DNA of 64,000 bases, from contig CM073321.1 of the NCBI GenBank assembly GCA_037043015.1, positions 9,804,001 to 9,868,000 of the forward strand. The letters are read 5' to 3'. Positions 43,331 through 55,169 of this stretch are shown piece by piece; the stretch's first letter is position 1, and every line of letters starts with the position of its first letter. The notes under the pieces are model-generated. The model saw nothing but the letters and a program-made list of their open reading frames with translations, was not told the DNA's origin and searched no databases. The position numbers and the translations under genes were made by a program. Origin of the DNA: Bryum argenteum (taxonomy: Eukaryota; Streptophyta; Bryopsida; Bryales; Bryaceae).

Positions 43331-43445
43331 AAAAAGATTAGTGTACAGAAGACAATATTGGTTTAGAGGAGGGTAAACCGCAACCTCTAAAGCGCTAGTA
43401 CGTCTTTGAGTAGGGGGTAATCTATACTCCAACAAGAAGGAACTA

Positions 43446-43457
43446 GCTCTGATATCA
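43446..43457 (-). promoter_or_regulatory. Primer binding site (tRNA-iMet type)
   Basis: The minus strand reads TGATATCAGAGC, one base from the common plant PBS TGGTATCAGAGC. It starts 24 bases inside the 5' LTR (43458-43481), a longer gap than usual. Confidence 0.6.
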
Positions 43458-43481
43458 AGAATGTATATAATTTCGACAAAC

Positions 43482-43735
43482 TGTCAAGGACACGGAAAGC
43501 CACAAGGATATTCAAGAGAAACTAACAAGAACTTGGATTAATAGAATGAGAACACGAACAACACCAAGAAAGGTAAGAACTCCAAGAGATTTGTTGTTGA
43601 GACTTAAGAACCTTTCAGCCTCGACTCCTATATATACTAATAGATAGGAAGCTACTTCCGAGACTTCTCAAGTGACTTCCGAAACGCTTCGAGACGCTTC
43701 TTAATACTAGAAGTTTCTAATGTATGTCCGTGACA
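43482..43735 (-). repeat. 5' LTR of the gypsy element
   Basis: 254 bp, partner of 37384-37637, followed by the CGTAG duplication at 43736-43740. The few differences between the LTRs imply insertion well after the arms of element C were formed. Confidence 0.93.
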
Positions 43736-43740
43736 CGTAG

Positions 43741-45172
43741 ATATCTTCTTCGACATCTTCGTACACATCATGTTAGACATCTTCATGGACGTCATCTTAG
43801 ACATTCTGCAAACATTTCATAGACATTTGATGACATCTTCAAGGTTTCAACTACAACACATTACCTATAAAAGGGTTTTCGTGTTTCTCTACAACAAATC
43901 AAATTCCAGATGCTTCAAAGTTCTTTCCACAATAAAGCACGTATTGTAAGTCATAGAGTTTCTTCCACAACAAATCAAATAACCTTTATTGATAGAAAAA
44001 AGTGTGGAATTACAATAATGAGACTACCTATAGTCTCCCATGGTGGTAGGCTCTCTTTCAAACTCTTAACTACCTTTCATGTCAACCCTAACTAACTTTC
44101 TAACTAACTCCCCTAATACTAATTATATCATAGAATTGTCTCCTGAATTGTATGAAATAGCTACTTTCATAAATTCATATCTCTTCTAAATTTGCTTTAA
44201 TCTGTATAATATTGGTTGTTGATGATGGAGTATTGTATAATCTTGCCAATAGACTATAAAACTATAATCTGAAAGTAATAAATAATATTTAATCACTTCT
44301 TGAAGTAAACCAAAAAAACTGTTTATTGTTTTTATTTTCTTTTTAAAATTTCTTAAAGTATTCGAGGATTGAGGGTTATCAAAGACAGAGCCTAATCAGA
44401 CCCGCGTCAATGGAGGACAAGCAGTAAGAGAAGAAGTTGATATTATTCTTAAGAGACTGTCGCTTTTTGGTAAATGACGACTAGGAGCATGTCGTGCAAA
44501 ACATCTTCATAGACATCCTAGTAGACGTCTACACGGACATTCATGCCTTACTGTAGTTACGGTAAGTCGGACATCGTGTTAGACATCTGACTAGATGTTG
44601 TATGACTTGTGAAGTGGTCCGTCGTGGAGTTTTCGTTGCCATATAGACAAAGCGCTGTAAATAACTTTTTTAATCTATCTCCACGTGTTTTTTGAGGATT
44701 AAATATCTACAAAATTACTTTTACTTTGAAATTCTATTTTTTGGCATGATTGTTATTTTATAGATATCATAGTTTATATAAAATATTTTTTTAACATTTA
44801 AATATTTAAATGTTTCGAAATCATAAACAATTACAAAATTAGAAAATAATTTAGTTGAATATATTAAAAACTTACAAAATGTATTTTATATTGGAATATA
44901 ATTTTATATTTTAATATTATTGAAAAATAGACCAATGAAATTATAGTGAGAATACCCTAAGATTAGTAATTTCAATGTTGCCACGTCATATAGTGATTTA
45001 ATATAAAAAATTAAAATAATAAAAATCAATAGTGTGATTTTTTTTTCCACTTTTGAAAACCTCTGCCCATTCACCTACTTTTTTTACATTAGAAATGCTT
45101 TCTACGCTAACCACCGATAACTATTGGTCGATTTTACCTTCCTCGTCTAAAATCTCTTGCCAGCCTGGCATC
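43741..45172. repeat. Element C left arm, inner part
   Basis: Inverted match of 55366-56780. It contains GACATC words (43745-43840 and 44500-44610), a block with caacaaatcaaat, a segment with tgtttattgtttttattttc, an AT-rich block (44700-45040) and the inner edge cttgccagcctggcat near 45170, which the right arm mirrors near 55366. No gene. Confidence 0.8.
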
Positions 45173-48100
45173 TATTGGGTTCTCAACAGGGTCCAAGCAA
45201 TCACCAAAGAGCTTCAAAGGCACCGAAGAAACAACACTGCAATAAGTGCTCTTGGAAAAACAGGTGACCCAAAAATACCATGGAAAGCAAGCACCGAAAG
45301 GCTTTAAAGGGGCACCGCAGGAACAACACTGCAGCTAGTACTCTTGCAGAAATTGGGTTCTAAACAAGGTCCAAGCAATCACCAAAGAGCCTCAAAGGCA
45401 CCGAAAATTCAACACTGCAGTTAGTGCTCTCGCACAAAGTGGTGACGCAAAAATATCATGCAATGTAAGCACCGATAAGCTTTAAAGGGCACCGCAGGAA
45501 CAACACTGCAGCTAGTAGTCTTGCAGAAATTGGGTTCTCAACAAAGTCCAAAAAATCACCAATGACCTTCAAAGGCACCGAAGAAACAGCAGTGCAGTCA
45601 GTGCTCTTCCTGAAACTGGTGACGCAAAAATACCATGCGGAGCAAGCATCGATAAGCTTTAAAGGGCACCGCAGAAACAACACTGCTGATAGTACTTTTG
45701 GAGAAATTGGGTTCTCAACAGGGTCCAAGCAATCACCAATGAGCTTCAAAGGCACCAAAGAAACAACACTGCACTAAGTGCTCTTGCAGAAACAGGTGAT
45801 GCAAAAATACCATGCAAAGCAAGCACCAATAAGCTTTAGAGGGCACCGCAGGAACAACATTGCAGCTACTACTCTTGCAGAAATGGGGTTCTCAACAAGG
45901 TCCAAGCAATCACCAAAGAGCCTCAAAGGCATCGAAAAATCAACACTGCAGTAAGTGCTTTCGCACAAAGTGGTGACGCAAAAATACCATGCAAAGCAAG
46001 CACCAATAAGCTTGAAAGGGCACCGCAGGAAGAACACTGCAGCTAGTACTCGTTCAGAAATCGGGTTCTCAACAGGGTCCAAGCAATCACCAATGAGCTT
46101 CAAAGGCACCAAAGAAACAACACTGCACTAAGTGCTCTTGCAGAAACAGGTGACGCAAAAATACCATGCAAAGCAAGCACCAATAAGCTTTAGAGGGCAC
46201 CGCAGGAACAACATTGCAGCTACTACTCTTGCAGAAATGGGGTTCTCAACAAGGTCCAAGCAATCACCAAAGAGCCTCAAAGGCACCGAAAAATCAACAC
46301 TGCAGTAAGTGCTTTCGCACAAAGTGGTGACGCAAAAATACCATGCAACGCAAGCACCAATAAGCTTGAAAGGGCACCGCAGGAAGAACACTGCAGCTAG
46401 TACTCGTTCAGAAATTGGGTTCTCAACAAGGTCCAAGCAATCACCAAAGAGCCTCAAAGGCACCGAAAAATCAACACTGCAGTTAGTACTCTCGCACAAA
46501 GTGGTGACGCAAAAATACCATGCAATGCAAGCACCGATAAGCTTTAAAGGGCACCGCAGGAACAACACTGCAGCTAGTAGTCTTGCAGAAATTGGGTTCT
46601 CAACAAAGTCCAAAAAATCACCAATGACCTTCAAAGGCACCGAAGAAACAGCAGTGCAGTCAGTGCTCTTCCTGAAACTGGTGACGCAAAAATACCATGC
46701 GGAGCAAGCATCGATAAGCTTTAAAGGGCACCGCAGAAACAACACTGCTGATAGTACTTTTGGAGAAATTGGGTTCTCAACAGGGTCCAAGCAATCACCA
46801 ATGAGCTTCAAAGGCACCAAAGAAACAACACTGCACTAAGTGCTCTTGCAGAAACAGGTGACGCAAAAATACCATGCAAAGCAAGCACCAATAAGCTTTA
46901 GAGGGCACCGCAGGAACAACATTGCAGCTACTACTCTTGCAGAAATTGGGTTCTCAACAGGGTCGAAGCAACCACCAATGAGCTTCAAAGGCACCAAAGA
47001 AACAACACTGCAGTAAGTGCTCTTGCAAAAACTGGTGTCGCAAAAATACCATACAAAGCAAGCACCGAAAAGCTTTAAAGGGCACCGCAGAAACAACACT
47101 GCAGCTAGTACTCTTGCAGAAATTGGGTTCTCATCAGGGTCCAAGCAATCACCAAAGAGCTTCAAAGGCACCAAAGAAACAACACTGCACTAAGTGCTCT
47201 TGCAGAAATTGGTGACGCAAAAATACCATGCGGAGCAAGCATCAATCAGCTTTAAAGGGCACCGCAGAAACAACACTGCAGCTAGTACTCTTGCAGAAAC
47301 TGGGTTTTCAACAGGGTCCAAGCAATCACCAAAGAGCTTCAAAGGCACCGAAGAAACAACACTGCAGTTAGTGCTCTTGGAGAAACTGGTGACACAAAAA
47401 TACCATGCAAAGCAAGCACCGAAAAGCTTTAACGGGCACCACAGAAACAACACTGCAGCTAGTACTCTTGCAGAAATTTGGTTCTCAACAAGGTCCAAGC
47501 ATTTACCAAAGAGCTTCAAAGACACCAAAGAAACAACACTGCAGTAAGTGCTCTTGCAGAAACTGGTGTCGCAAAAATACCATACAAAGCAAGCACCAAT
47601 AAGCTTTAAAGGGCACGACAGGAACAACACTGCAGCTAGTACTCTTGCAGAAATAGGGTTCCCAAGAGGATCCAAGCAATCACTAAAGAGCTTCAAAGGC
47701 ACCGAAGAAACAAGACAGCAGTTAGTGCTCTTGCAGAAACTGGTGACGCAAAAATACCATGCAAAGCAAGCACCAAAAAGTTTAAAGGGCACTGCAGGAA
47801 CAATACTGCAGCTAGTACTCTTGCAGGAATCGGGTTATCAACAGGGTCCAATCAATCACCAATGAGCTTCAAAGGCACCAAAGAAACAACACTGCAGTAA
47901 GTGCTCTTGCAGAAACACGTGACGCAAAAATACCATGCAAACCAAGCACCGATAAGCTTTATAGGGCACCGCAGAAACATCACTGCAGCTAGTACTCTTG
48001 CAGAAAGTGGGTTCTCAACAGGGTCCAAGCAATCACCAAAGAGCTTCAAAGGCACAGAAGAAACAACACTGCACTAAGTGCTCTTGCAAAAACTGGTGAC

Positions 48101-49130
48101 GCAAAAATACCATGCAAAGCAAGCACCGATAAGCTTTCAAGGGCACCGCAGAAACAACACTGTAGCTAGTAGTCTTGCAAAAATTGGGTTCTAAACAGGG
48201 TCGAAGTAATCACCAAAGAGCCTCAAAGGCACCGAAGAATCAACACTGCAGTTAGTGCCCTTGCAGAAACTGGTGACGCAAAAATACCATGCAAAGCAAG
48301 CACCGATAAGCTTTAAAGGGCACCGCAGAAACAACACTGCAGCTAGTACTTTTGCAGAAATTGGGTTCTCAACAGGGTCCAAGCAATCACCAAAGAGCTT
48401 CAAAGGCATCAAGAAACAAAGCAGTCAGCGGTCGAAGCTTCCCGAAATCGTGTGACGAAAAATACCATGCGGAGCAAGCATCGATAAGCTTTAAAGGGCA
48501 CCGTAGAAACAACACTGCTGATAGTACTTTTGGAGAAATTGGGTTCTCAACAGGGTCCAAGCAATCACCAATGAGCTTCAAAGGCACCGAAGAAACAACA
48601 CTGCAATTAGTGCTCTTCCGGAAACTGGTGATGAAAAAATACCATGCAAAGCAAGCACCAATAAGCTTTAAAGGGCACCGCAGAAAGAATACTGCAGCTA
48701 GTACTCGTGCAGAAATTGGGTTCTCAACAGGGTCCAAGCAATTACCAATGAGCTTCAAAGGCACCAAGTAAACAACATTGCAGTAAGTGCTCTTGCAGAA
48801 ACTGGAGTCGCAAAACTACCATACAAAGCAAGCACCGATAAGCTTTAAAGGGCACCGCAGAAACATCACTGCAGCTAGTACTCTTGCAGAAAGTGGGTTC
48901 TCAACAGGGTCCAAGCAATCACCAAAGAGCTTCAAAGGCACAGAAGAAACAACACTGCACTAAGTGCTCTTGCAAAAACTGGTGACGCAAAAATACCATG
49001 CAAAGCAAGCACCAATAAGCTTTAATGGGCACCGCAAAGACATCAGTGCAGCTAGTACTCTTGTAGAAATTGGGTCCTCAGCAGGGTCCAAGCAATCACC
49101 AAAGAGCTTCAAAGGCACCGAAGAATCTAC
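45172..49130. repeat. 177-bp satellite array, about 22-23 copies, inside element C
   Basis: The phrase ggtccaagcaatcacc recurs with start points 45190, 45368, 45545, 45722, 45899 and 46076, a period of 177 bases. Each unit has two related halves of 90 and 87 bases, both starting ggcaccg(a/c)(a)gaaacaacactgcag and sharing gct(a/c)...ctcttgcagaaa. So the array is an AB-type dimer. Blocks recur at longer scale: 45456-46112 repeats at 46518-47174 (shift 1062 = 6 units) and one two-unit block shifts by 354. The unit is 59 codons, so frames stay open on both strands. It ends by running in frame into the Tnp2 gene. The size and hierarchy resemble centromeric satellites, but the array is only 4 kb. 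Confidence 0.93.
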
Positions 49131-50502
49131 GGCTTCAGATGAGGGAAATGCTGGTGTCCGAGCCCGCCAAATAGCATACGACGCGTTTGGGAGGGCTGAT
49201 TCCCTGTAGAGGGAGGTAGCCGAAGAGTTCAGGAACAAGGACCTGCTTCCGATGGAGCGAGACAACGAAGCATTTGAGGACGATATGGAGTTCGCAAATG
49301 TACTCGAGGAATGTGTGAAGCCTGTATATGCCGGGTCACGCGAGAGTCGCATGTAGAGTGGCATCGTTCTGATGACACTCGGGACTGTATATGGCGTCTC
49401 CGATGCCTTCCTTACCGCACTGCTAACTTACCTCGCTGAGACCCTGCTACCGGAAAGCAATAGTCTGCCAAAGACATGTTACGAGTTGCAGGGGATGATA
49501 TGGAGGCTAGGCTTGGATCACAACCCCATCCACTCCTGCCCAAACGAGCACGTTTTCTACGAGGGCGACACTAATGGTGAACTCCTGGAATGCCCCCGCT
49601 GCCAGCACCCGCGCTACATTCCAGATTCTTTGATTGTACCATATGCCGTCACCAGATATTTTCCACTCATTCCAAAGCTAAAACGTTTGTATGCTTGCCC
49701 GAAAGTTGCGGAACTCCTCAACCACTTCAAAGGGGTCACGGAGGGATCCAAGATGATGCGCTCCGTTACGGATAGTTTCCAGTGGCATGAGGTGTCGTCG
49801 CATGTATCCGGAATTCTGTGACCTATCTTCTAGTCTGCGATTGGGATTAATTGCAGATGAAGTATGCCCTCATAGAAACGAGAGCCCAAAACATTCAACA
49901 TGGATTATCGTCTTACCGATTTACAATTTTCCAAGTTGGCTATGTACCAAGAAATTCTTCCTGTATTTGTCCATTCTTATTTCGGACCAAAAGCTCCCAC
50001 CTATGAGACAATTGACGTGTACCTTAAGCCGCTGGTACGTGATCTTCTCACACTTTAGGACGGCGTTCCAGCGGTTAATATGAGCAAGCCCGTGCGAGAG
50101 CATCAATTTACCTTAAGAGCCATGTTAATTTGGAGCGTGCATAATTTTCCCGGCACTGGGCCTAATCGCTGGACAAATGGTAAAAGGCTATGGAGCCTGT
50201 GCCGTTTATGGGGGAGAGACGTTTGCAGAGCACTCTCGCTGTCTAAAGAAGATGGTGTACCTTGGATCCCGAAGGTTTCTACCGCAAGGCCATAGGTTTA
50301 GGCGCGCAAGAGCCACCTTTAACAAGAGCCCAGAACACGGATATGCACCTCAACGTCGGTCTGGTGCCGAGGTGATGGCTCAAGGGAGAGCCCGCCAGGA
50401 TTGGTTAAGCGCCGGCGGAGTGCAAGACTCAGAGAGCGATCCAGTGAAGCTACACGGCGTAAAGCGTGTGAGTATACTGTTTGCACTCCCATACTGGAAG
50501 GT

Positions 50503-51550
50503 ACACCACAATACAATTCACTGAGGCCCCCTTCTTGAAGACCTTTGTATTTTTCTCAGAGTCGGTGTCTACCCTGCTCATCATCGCCCGAGGGCAATCG
50601 TTTTTGAGACATTGTAATAAGGATCATCTTTTGTTCTGGTGTTCTATTTTTTCTCTCGTGTCATGTGATCTCGTTATAATTCATGTGTCATAGCCCACTA
50701 TCCCCCCCAAAAGTATGCTCATGGCTGATTTTTATCTCCATGCACCACCGGTGACTTATTTTTGCAACCATCTCTTTGGTCATTGATGGAGATTTGCACC
50801 CTCCCTCAGGCAGCCAATATAATTAACCTCCCTCCACTCTTCCCTTCTCTTGGACGCCTGTTGGGTTTTCTAATTTGAGTAAGTCGGTTCTCTTTCTTGG
50901 TGTCCCTCCTTCCTGGTCCTTTGTTTTCTCAAAAATGCTATTTTACATGTTCCTCTGTAGCCCATCGTTCATAGTGTTCCAGTCTCTGTTTAGAGGCATT
51001 TTCTTTGTTCAATCATACTTTCCGCTCGTGTCCTTTGTCATCTTCCTAGATCATTTCTTCACCTCCCCATTCAATCTGCCTGCTTTGTCTAAGCGTGATG
51101 ACTCCTGAGCTTGCTCATTAGCTTTCAGCCGCTTTAATTTGGTACACGCTATGAAACAATGTTTTTTTGTTTTCTTTTTCTTCTTGCCCACACCCGACGC
51201 CTTCATGACCGCAATTCTCGGCAGTATCGGTTTAATCACCGGTATCTCGATTCCCCATATTGTTTCAACTAACTATGAGTTAGTCATGATCGCCATATTT
51301 GAACAGTGCCCCAATCAATTTCTCGGAATTTTGCCACATCCCTACTCCAATTATGTGGTCAATTAACTAAACGCCCAGACTCTCATATCTGCTATCCATA
51401 GTAACTTCAGTACAAGGCACTATCTCTTACCCTTCGAACCGTAGATTTTCCTATCTATGCCCTTGCTTTCCCTATTCCATTCATGCATGTCATTTTTGTA
51501 TATCCTCTTCTGATCAGTGCATTACTTTTCATGTACCGTGCTCACAAGAA
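50503..51550 (+). other. Large intron of element C Tnp2 gene
   Basis: Donor gtacac directly after Tyr-Trp-Lys codons. The next recognisable coding is VRNLVDVMH from about 51557. The intron is T-rich on the plus strand. The ORFs inside (for example 50875-51108) have no recognisable content. Confidence 0.55.
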
Positions 51551-52447
51551 CTCCCAGTTCGAAACCTGGTTGATGTCATGCACGTTGAGAAAAACGTCGC
51601 AGAAAATCTCCTAAAGACCCTCTATGGAGAAAAGGACCTACCTAGCGTACGGCTGGATCTACAACAACGGAATATCCGGCTCCACCTGTGGCTACGTTGT
51701 ATTGCAGACTATAATCAGCGTGCATATCTACCCGACGCTCCATGGGTCCTATCGAAGGAGCAGAGCCAGATTTTTCTTGATATCCTAAAGGAAATCCGAG
51801 TACCTTCGCACTACTCGAGCACCATATACTCGAAAGTCTCTAAAGGTAAGCTTTCCTGCTTGAAATCTCATGATTTTCACGTGCTTCTACAGGACCTCAT
51901 GCCCCTGTGCATGCGGAACTGTGACTCTCCACACATGACAGCAGTGGTCGTGAGATTAAGCCGCATGCTCAAAAAAATTTGCTGAAAGACAGTAGACCGC
52001 GCTGAGAGGGAACCTTTATTCCTTGAGTGCGTAGAGACTCTGTGCCTCCTTGAGAAGGAACTGCCTCCCGCTTTCTTTGATATAATGGTGCATTTGTGCA
52101 TCGATTTGATTAAAGAACTCTTCATATGTGGACCGATCTACGTGCGGTGGATGTATCCGTTCGAGAGATACTACAAGACTTTAAAGGGTTACGTTCGGAA
52201 CCATGCAAAGCCCGAAGGATGCATGACGAAAGGATACGAAGTAGAGGAAGCTTGTGGATTCTTCTCGGAATACATAGGGGACGTTTCGGTGGCTGTGAAG
52301 AGAGTTTGGGACAGTGAAGAAGATCCTGTCATGACGGATATGGTTCTTGAAGGTAAGGGGAAGCGACGGGAATTGGATGGGGTTCTCCTGGACCACATCC
52401 ATGCTTTTGTGATTCACAACGTTGACTGCATTGAGCACTACCGGCGG
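51551..52447 (+). pseudogene. DUF4218 part of element C Tnp2
   Basis: VDVMHVEKNVAENLLKTLYG, HLWLRC, LKSHDFHVLLQDLMPLCMR, then an in-frame TGA at 51983-51985, then LPPAFFDIMVHLCIDLIKEL, CGPIYVRWMYPFERYYKTLK, HAKPEGCMTKGY and EACGFFSEYI. A donor (gtacgt) follows EHYRR at 52447, the same place as the second intron in element B. Confidence 0.8.
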
Positions 52448-53253
52448 TACGTGCACTCCATGCACTTGTCTTTTCTGTCCTTGGGCACTTGTTCCATGTG
52501 CTGTTTTTTTTTTTTTTTTTTTTTTTTTCTTCTTCTTCTTCTTCAATCTTGGCAGTTGATTCAGTTTGTTCTATGTTGTCAGTCCTGTTTTTTTCCTTCC
52601 TATTTTGGCTACACAGTTGACTTGCAACTGATCGCGTTTTTTCTCTTCTCGTTGTCGAGATTGGTCTGATTACTGATTCAGTCTGATCCCATGTCTCTCA
52701 CCTCTGGACCATGCTTGGTTCCTCTCCCTTTTTCTGATTTTTCAAATTGTCCTATTTGATGTTAAGGTATCCTCTGCATGTTCTTAGCACTCCCTCTACT
52801 CATCGTTTCAGGCCATGTTTAATGGCAAAGGCCTTTCAAATTTTAGATTTGGTTACACTTTATCTCGGCTTTTTATTCAAGTTACAAAGTACGTTCACGG
52901 TACATGTAACCTGGCGTCTTTATGTTCGAAACCGTATCTTAAAACTCTCACAAATTATATATATACATAGATTTTTATCTTAATCTACTTTCTCAAATTT
53001 CTCCAAACTAAACTTGAGTCGGAGAAGTCGTCTCTTGTATCCAATTTCTTGTCCCCGATCATTCAATAATGTTCAAATTTGGTTGCCCCCTGTAAAGGAG
53101 CCTTTGTCTTATACATTCACAATTGGATTCTCAATTGTCTGGCGAGGACGTTCCCCCCGCTGCCATCCCTTCTGCAATATGAATATTTAGTTATGTGCCC
53201 GACTTACCAGACTGAATGTCTTCTTCTCTCTTACATTATCGTTGTTGCCTTCA
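52448..53253 (+). other. Second intron of element C Tnp2 gene
   Basis: Holds a T-run of about 24 bases (52505-52528) followed by TTC repeats, then AT-rich DNA. No exon recognised. Confidence 0.5.
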
Positions 53254-54131
53254 AGATGTACCAGCCCCTCGTCGAGGATCGTATCCAAGTGCGTGCACGT
53301 TGGCAAAGGCGTCACCCTGGTCGCAACAGTGGACGGGGTCCAAACTTCCCTCCTGAGTTGTCAGGGCTTCCATCGTTCGGGCTTTGGTTGCAATCCACTG
53401 TTGCTAGGGAGAAGGCAAACGGCGTCGACGTGGATCCCACTGCAGAGGCTCTGACAAAATTTCCATCTCGATTCGCTACAGAATTCTGATCCATGTCTGC
53501 ATACGGGTACCACTATCGGGTTGAGAGCGCTGAACCCAATCTCTGTACCTCTGACTGCAGTATTGCCGCCACTTTTGTTCGTGAGTGCCGCTATGGCATG
53601 CGAGACCCTAATCCCGTACTAGCGCCAGTGGAGTATGTTGGCTCGCTAGAAGAGATCCTCGAGCTAAACTATAGAACCGTTAAGCAGGTAGTCTTTATCG
53701 GAACCTGGATCAGAGCCAACTATCGTGGAAATACCGCCACTGTCAAGAAAGACGAGTGGGGCTTCACCATGGCCAACTTCTTGAGAACCCTCCTGTTTGG
53801 GAGGGACTTGTACGCATTTCCGTCGTAGTGCGAGCAAGTTTTTTTCAGTCCATGTTACGAAGCTCCGGAGTGGAAGGTTATCGTTAATACCAAACCCCGA
53901 AGGAGGAGGGTTGTGGCTGAGGGGGACGAAGCGGACCACGGCCTGCTTTTTCGGCACGCGTGGGATTCTGAGTTTCCTGGTCTTCAAGTTCCCGAGCAGC
54001 TCAACGAAGGCCATAAGCCACCCCCCCCCTGCGGGCAGAGTAGTCCAAGTGAGTGAACTTGTACCGGATGTAGGCTCAGACACTGCAGACACGCTCGACG
54101 AGGATCTTGGTGATTCCTCTGCAGAGGATTG
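53254..54131 (+). pseudogene. Last exon and DUF4216 domain of element C Tnp2
   Basis: Reads MYQPLVEDRIQVRARWQRRH and LPSFGLWLQ, TGA at 53487-53489, then SAYGYHYRVES, GSLEEILELNYRTVKQVVFI and DEWGFTMANF. TAG at 53827 falls at the position of a conserved Gln (FPS-stop-CEQVFFS against FPSQATQVFFS in element B). Then EWKVIVNTKPRRRRVV, a C-run frameshift at 54021-54029, and an acidic tail ending DSSAED at 54131. Confidence 0.72.
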
Positions 54132-54685
54132 AAAAGTCAATACCCTCATCAGTATATCCATATGAATGTGCCTAGTGTGTAGGTACTTTTCCCCTGCACT
54201 AGGTAGTCGGTCGTAGATGCAATGTGGAATTTTTGAATTCTGTTTGTAGCAACTCTTACTGCTGAGCGAAGGAGGCCTTATGCTTGATCCTTCTACGTTC
54301 TAGACATCTTTGTAGGATGAAATCATCCATGCTCACCAGTATGAATCTGCAGATACTACGAAACATGTAAACTTGCCTTTGAACGGCTTTATGTATATCA
54401 AACACTTCGTCATAATGCACCATTCTCATTCTCTCTACCTTCGGTACTGTATTTATATGTTTTAGTGACATAACCTTGCCTAAATCAATGATGGAAACAC
54501 ACTGAAATGTCCTCTGCATAATCTTCGAACACCCGTGGGCCGTGGCATGATAACCAATACACCCCCCGATAACCCCCCCCCACCCCAAGTTGTTAACCTA
54601 GGTTTCAGCAGCTAGTGGTCCTGTAAGCGATATCGGGGCTTGACCAGAGTACATCTGTATAAGGGTATGCGGTAACATCGTACAG
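54132..54685. other. Spacer after element C Tnp2
   Basis: No recognised coding. A minus-strand frame (54256-54588) is open for 110 codons but has no family features. A C-rich run lies at 54560-54586. Confidence 0.35.
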
Positions 54686-54689
54686 GATG

Positions 54690-55048
54690 GAAACCAAGAG
54701 ACAAGGTACAAGGGGGTTTCAACCTTGGATTGTCGACCTCGGAAGCTGCAGAAATGAACCATCTCAAAGATACTGTTGATGTCCTCAAAAGGTTTGTATA
54801 TATACACCCCTTGATTTGGAGAAGATCGAGTTCATTCAGCTGAAATTGAGTACCGTAATCAAACTTGGAACAGTCAAGAGGGGAGCTTATTTAACGATCG
54901 TTCCATTTAACCACACTTGACTCTGCGGCTTCTGTCCAGGGAGATGAAGTTCCTATTTGAAAAACTTAAGGAGCTGAAACAGATGGGGATCCTGCAAGTG
55001 GTGGACCTGAAAGATGCCAACGGAACTGCTCACGACGCTCATATCGAG
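54690..55048 (+). pseudogene. Small coiled-coil exons, possible TnpA-like remnant of element C
   Basis: Two short blocks: one ending EAAEMNHLKDTVDVLK before gtttgt near 54792, and EMKFLFEKLKELKQMGILQV to AHDAHIE between tgtccag (near 54938) and gtaagt (at 55049). Heptad-like Leu spacing resembles the coiled-coil exon of the TnpA-like genes. The rest of that gene is absent. Confidence 0.35.
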
Positions 55049-55169
55049 GTAAGTCTTGAAGTTCTTGCTTTTCATGACCACTTGTGATATTCATCTCGTA
55101 CAATAGCGACCATATGATGAAGTATATATTAGGGTATGCGGTAACAACGCACAGGGTACACAATAAGAA

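Larger units (their letters stand above)
37384..43735 (-). mobile_element. Ty3/gypsy LTR retrotransposon, chromodomain type, internally deleted
   Basis: Two 254-bp LTRs (37384-37637 and 43482-43735) begin tgtca and end tgaca and differ at few positions. The 5-bp target duplication CGTAG occurs at 37379-37383 and 43736-43740. The right arm of element C carries the matching uninterrupted site (near 56780), which confirms the boundaries. Coding is on the minus strand in the order gag start, reverse transcriptase, RNase H, integrase, chromodomain, the Ty3/gypsy order. Protease and large parts of gag and RT are missing. The internal CACTA copy 39126-41848 splits it. The net length is about 3.6 kb, so it is non-autonomous. 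Confidence 0.92.
49131..54131 (+). pseudogene. Tnp2-type CACTA transposase gene of element C
   Basis: Blocks in order: linker (ARQIAYDAFGRADSL), catalytic region (LMTLGTVYGVSDAFLTALL, CPRCQHPRYI, YFPLIPKLKRLYACPK; then frame changes to YNFPSWLCTKKFFLYLSILI and REHQFTLRAMLIWSVHNFPG), LFALPYWK with a donor at 50503, intron to about 51550, VRNLVDVMHVEKNVAENLL, DUF4218 to 52447, a second intron, and a last exon with DUF4216 (53254-54131). Breaks: TAG near 49207, TAG near 49354, frame changes near 49820-50290, TGA at 51983, TGA 53487, TAG 53827, frameshift at the C-run 54021-54029. The Cys-Pro-Cys N-terminal domain is absent; the satellite array occupies its place. The exons are richer in GC than those of element B. 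Confidence 0.78.

Noticed and set aside
45456..49364. Long minus-strand frames with a repeated LKLIGDCLDPVENPIS-like segment
   Set aside because: They are a consequence of a 177-bp unit divisible by three with few stops. Both strands are open in many units and frames break irregularly, so I do not call genes from the array itself.
52181..52546. Minus-strand frame starting with a Lys run
   Set aside because: It starts in the T-run of an intron and then lies antisense to the DUF4218 exon of element C.
54256..54588. 110-codon minus-strand frame after the element C transposase
   Set aside because: No family features, no splice borders, and it starts in a C-rich low-complexity run. Noted only as spacer.
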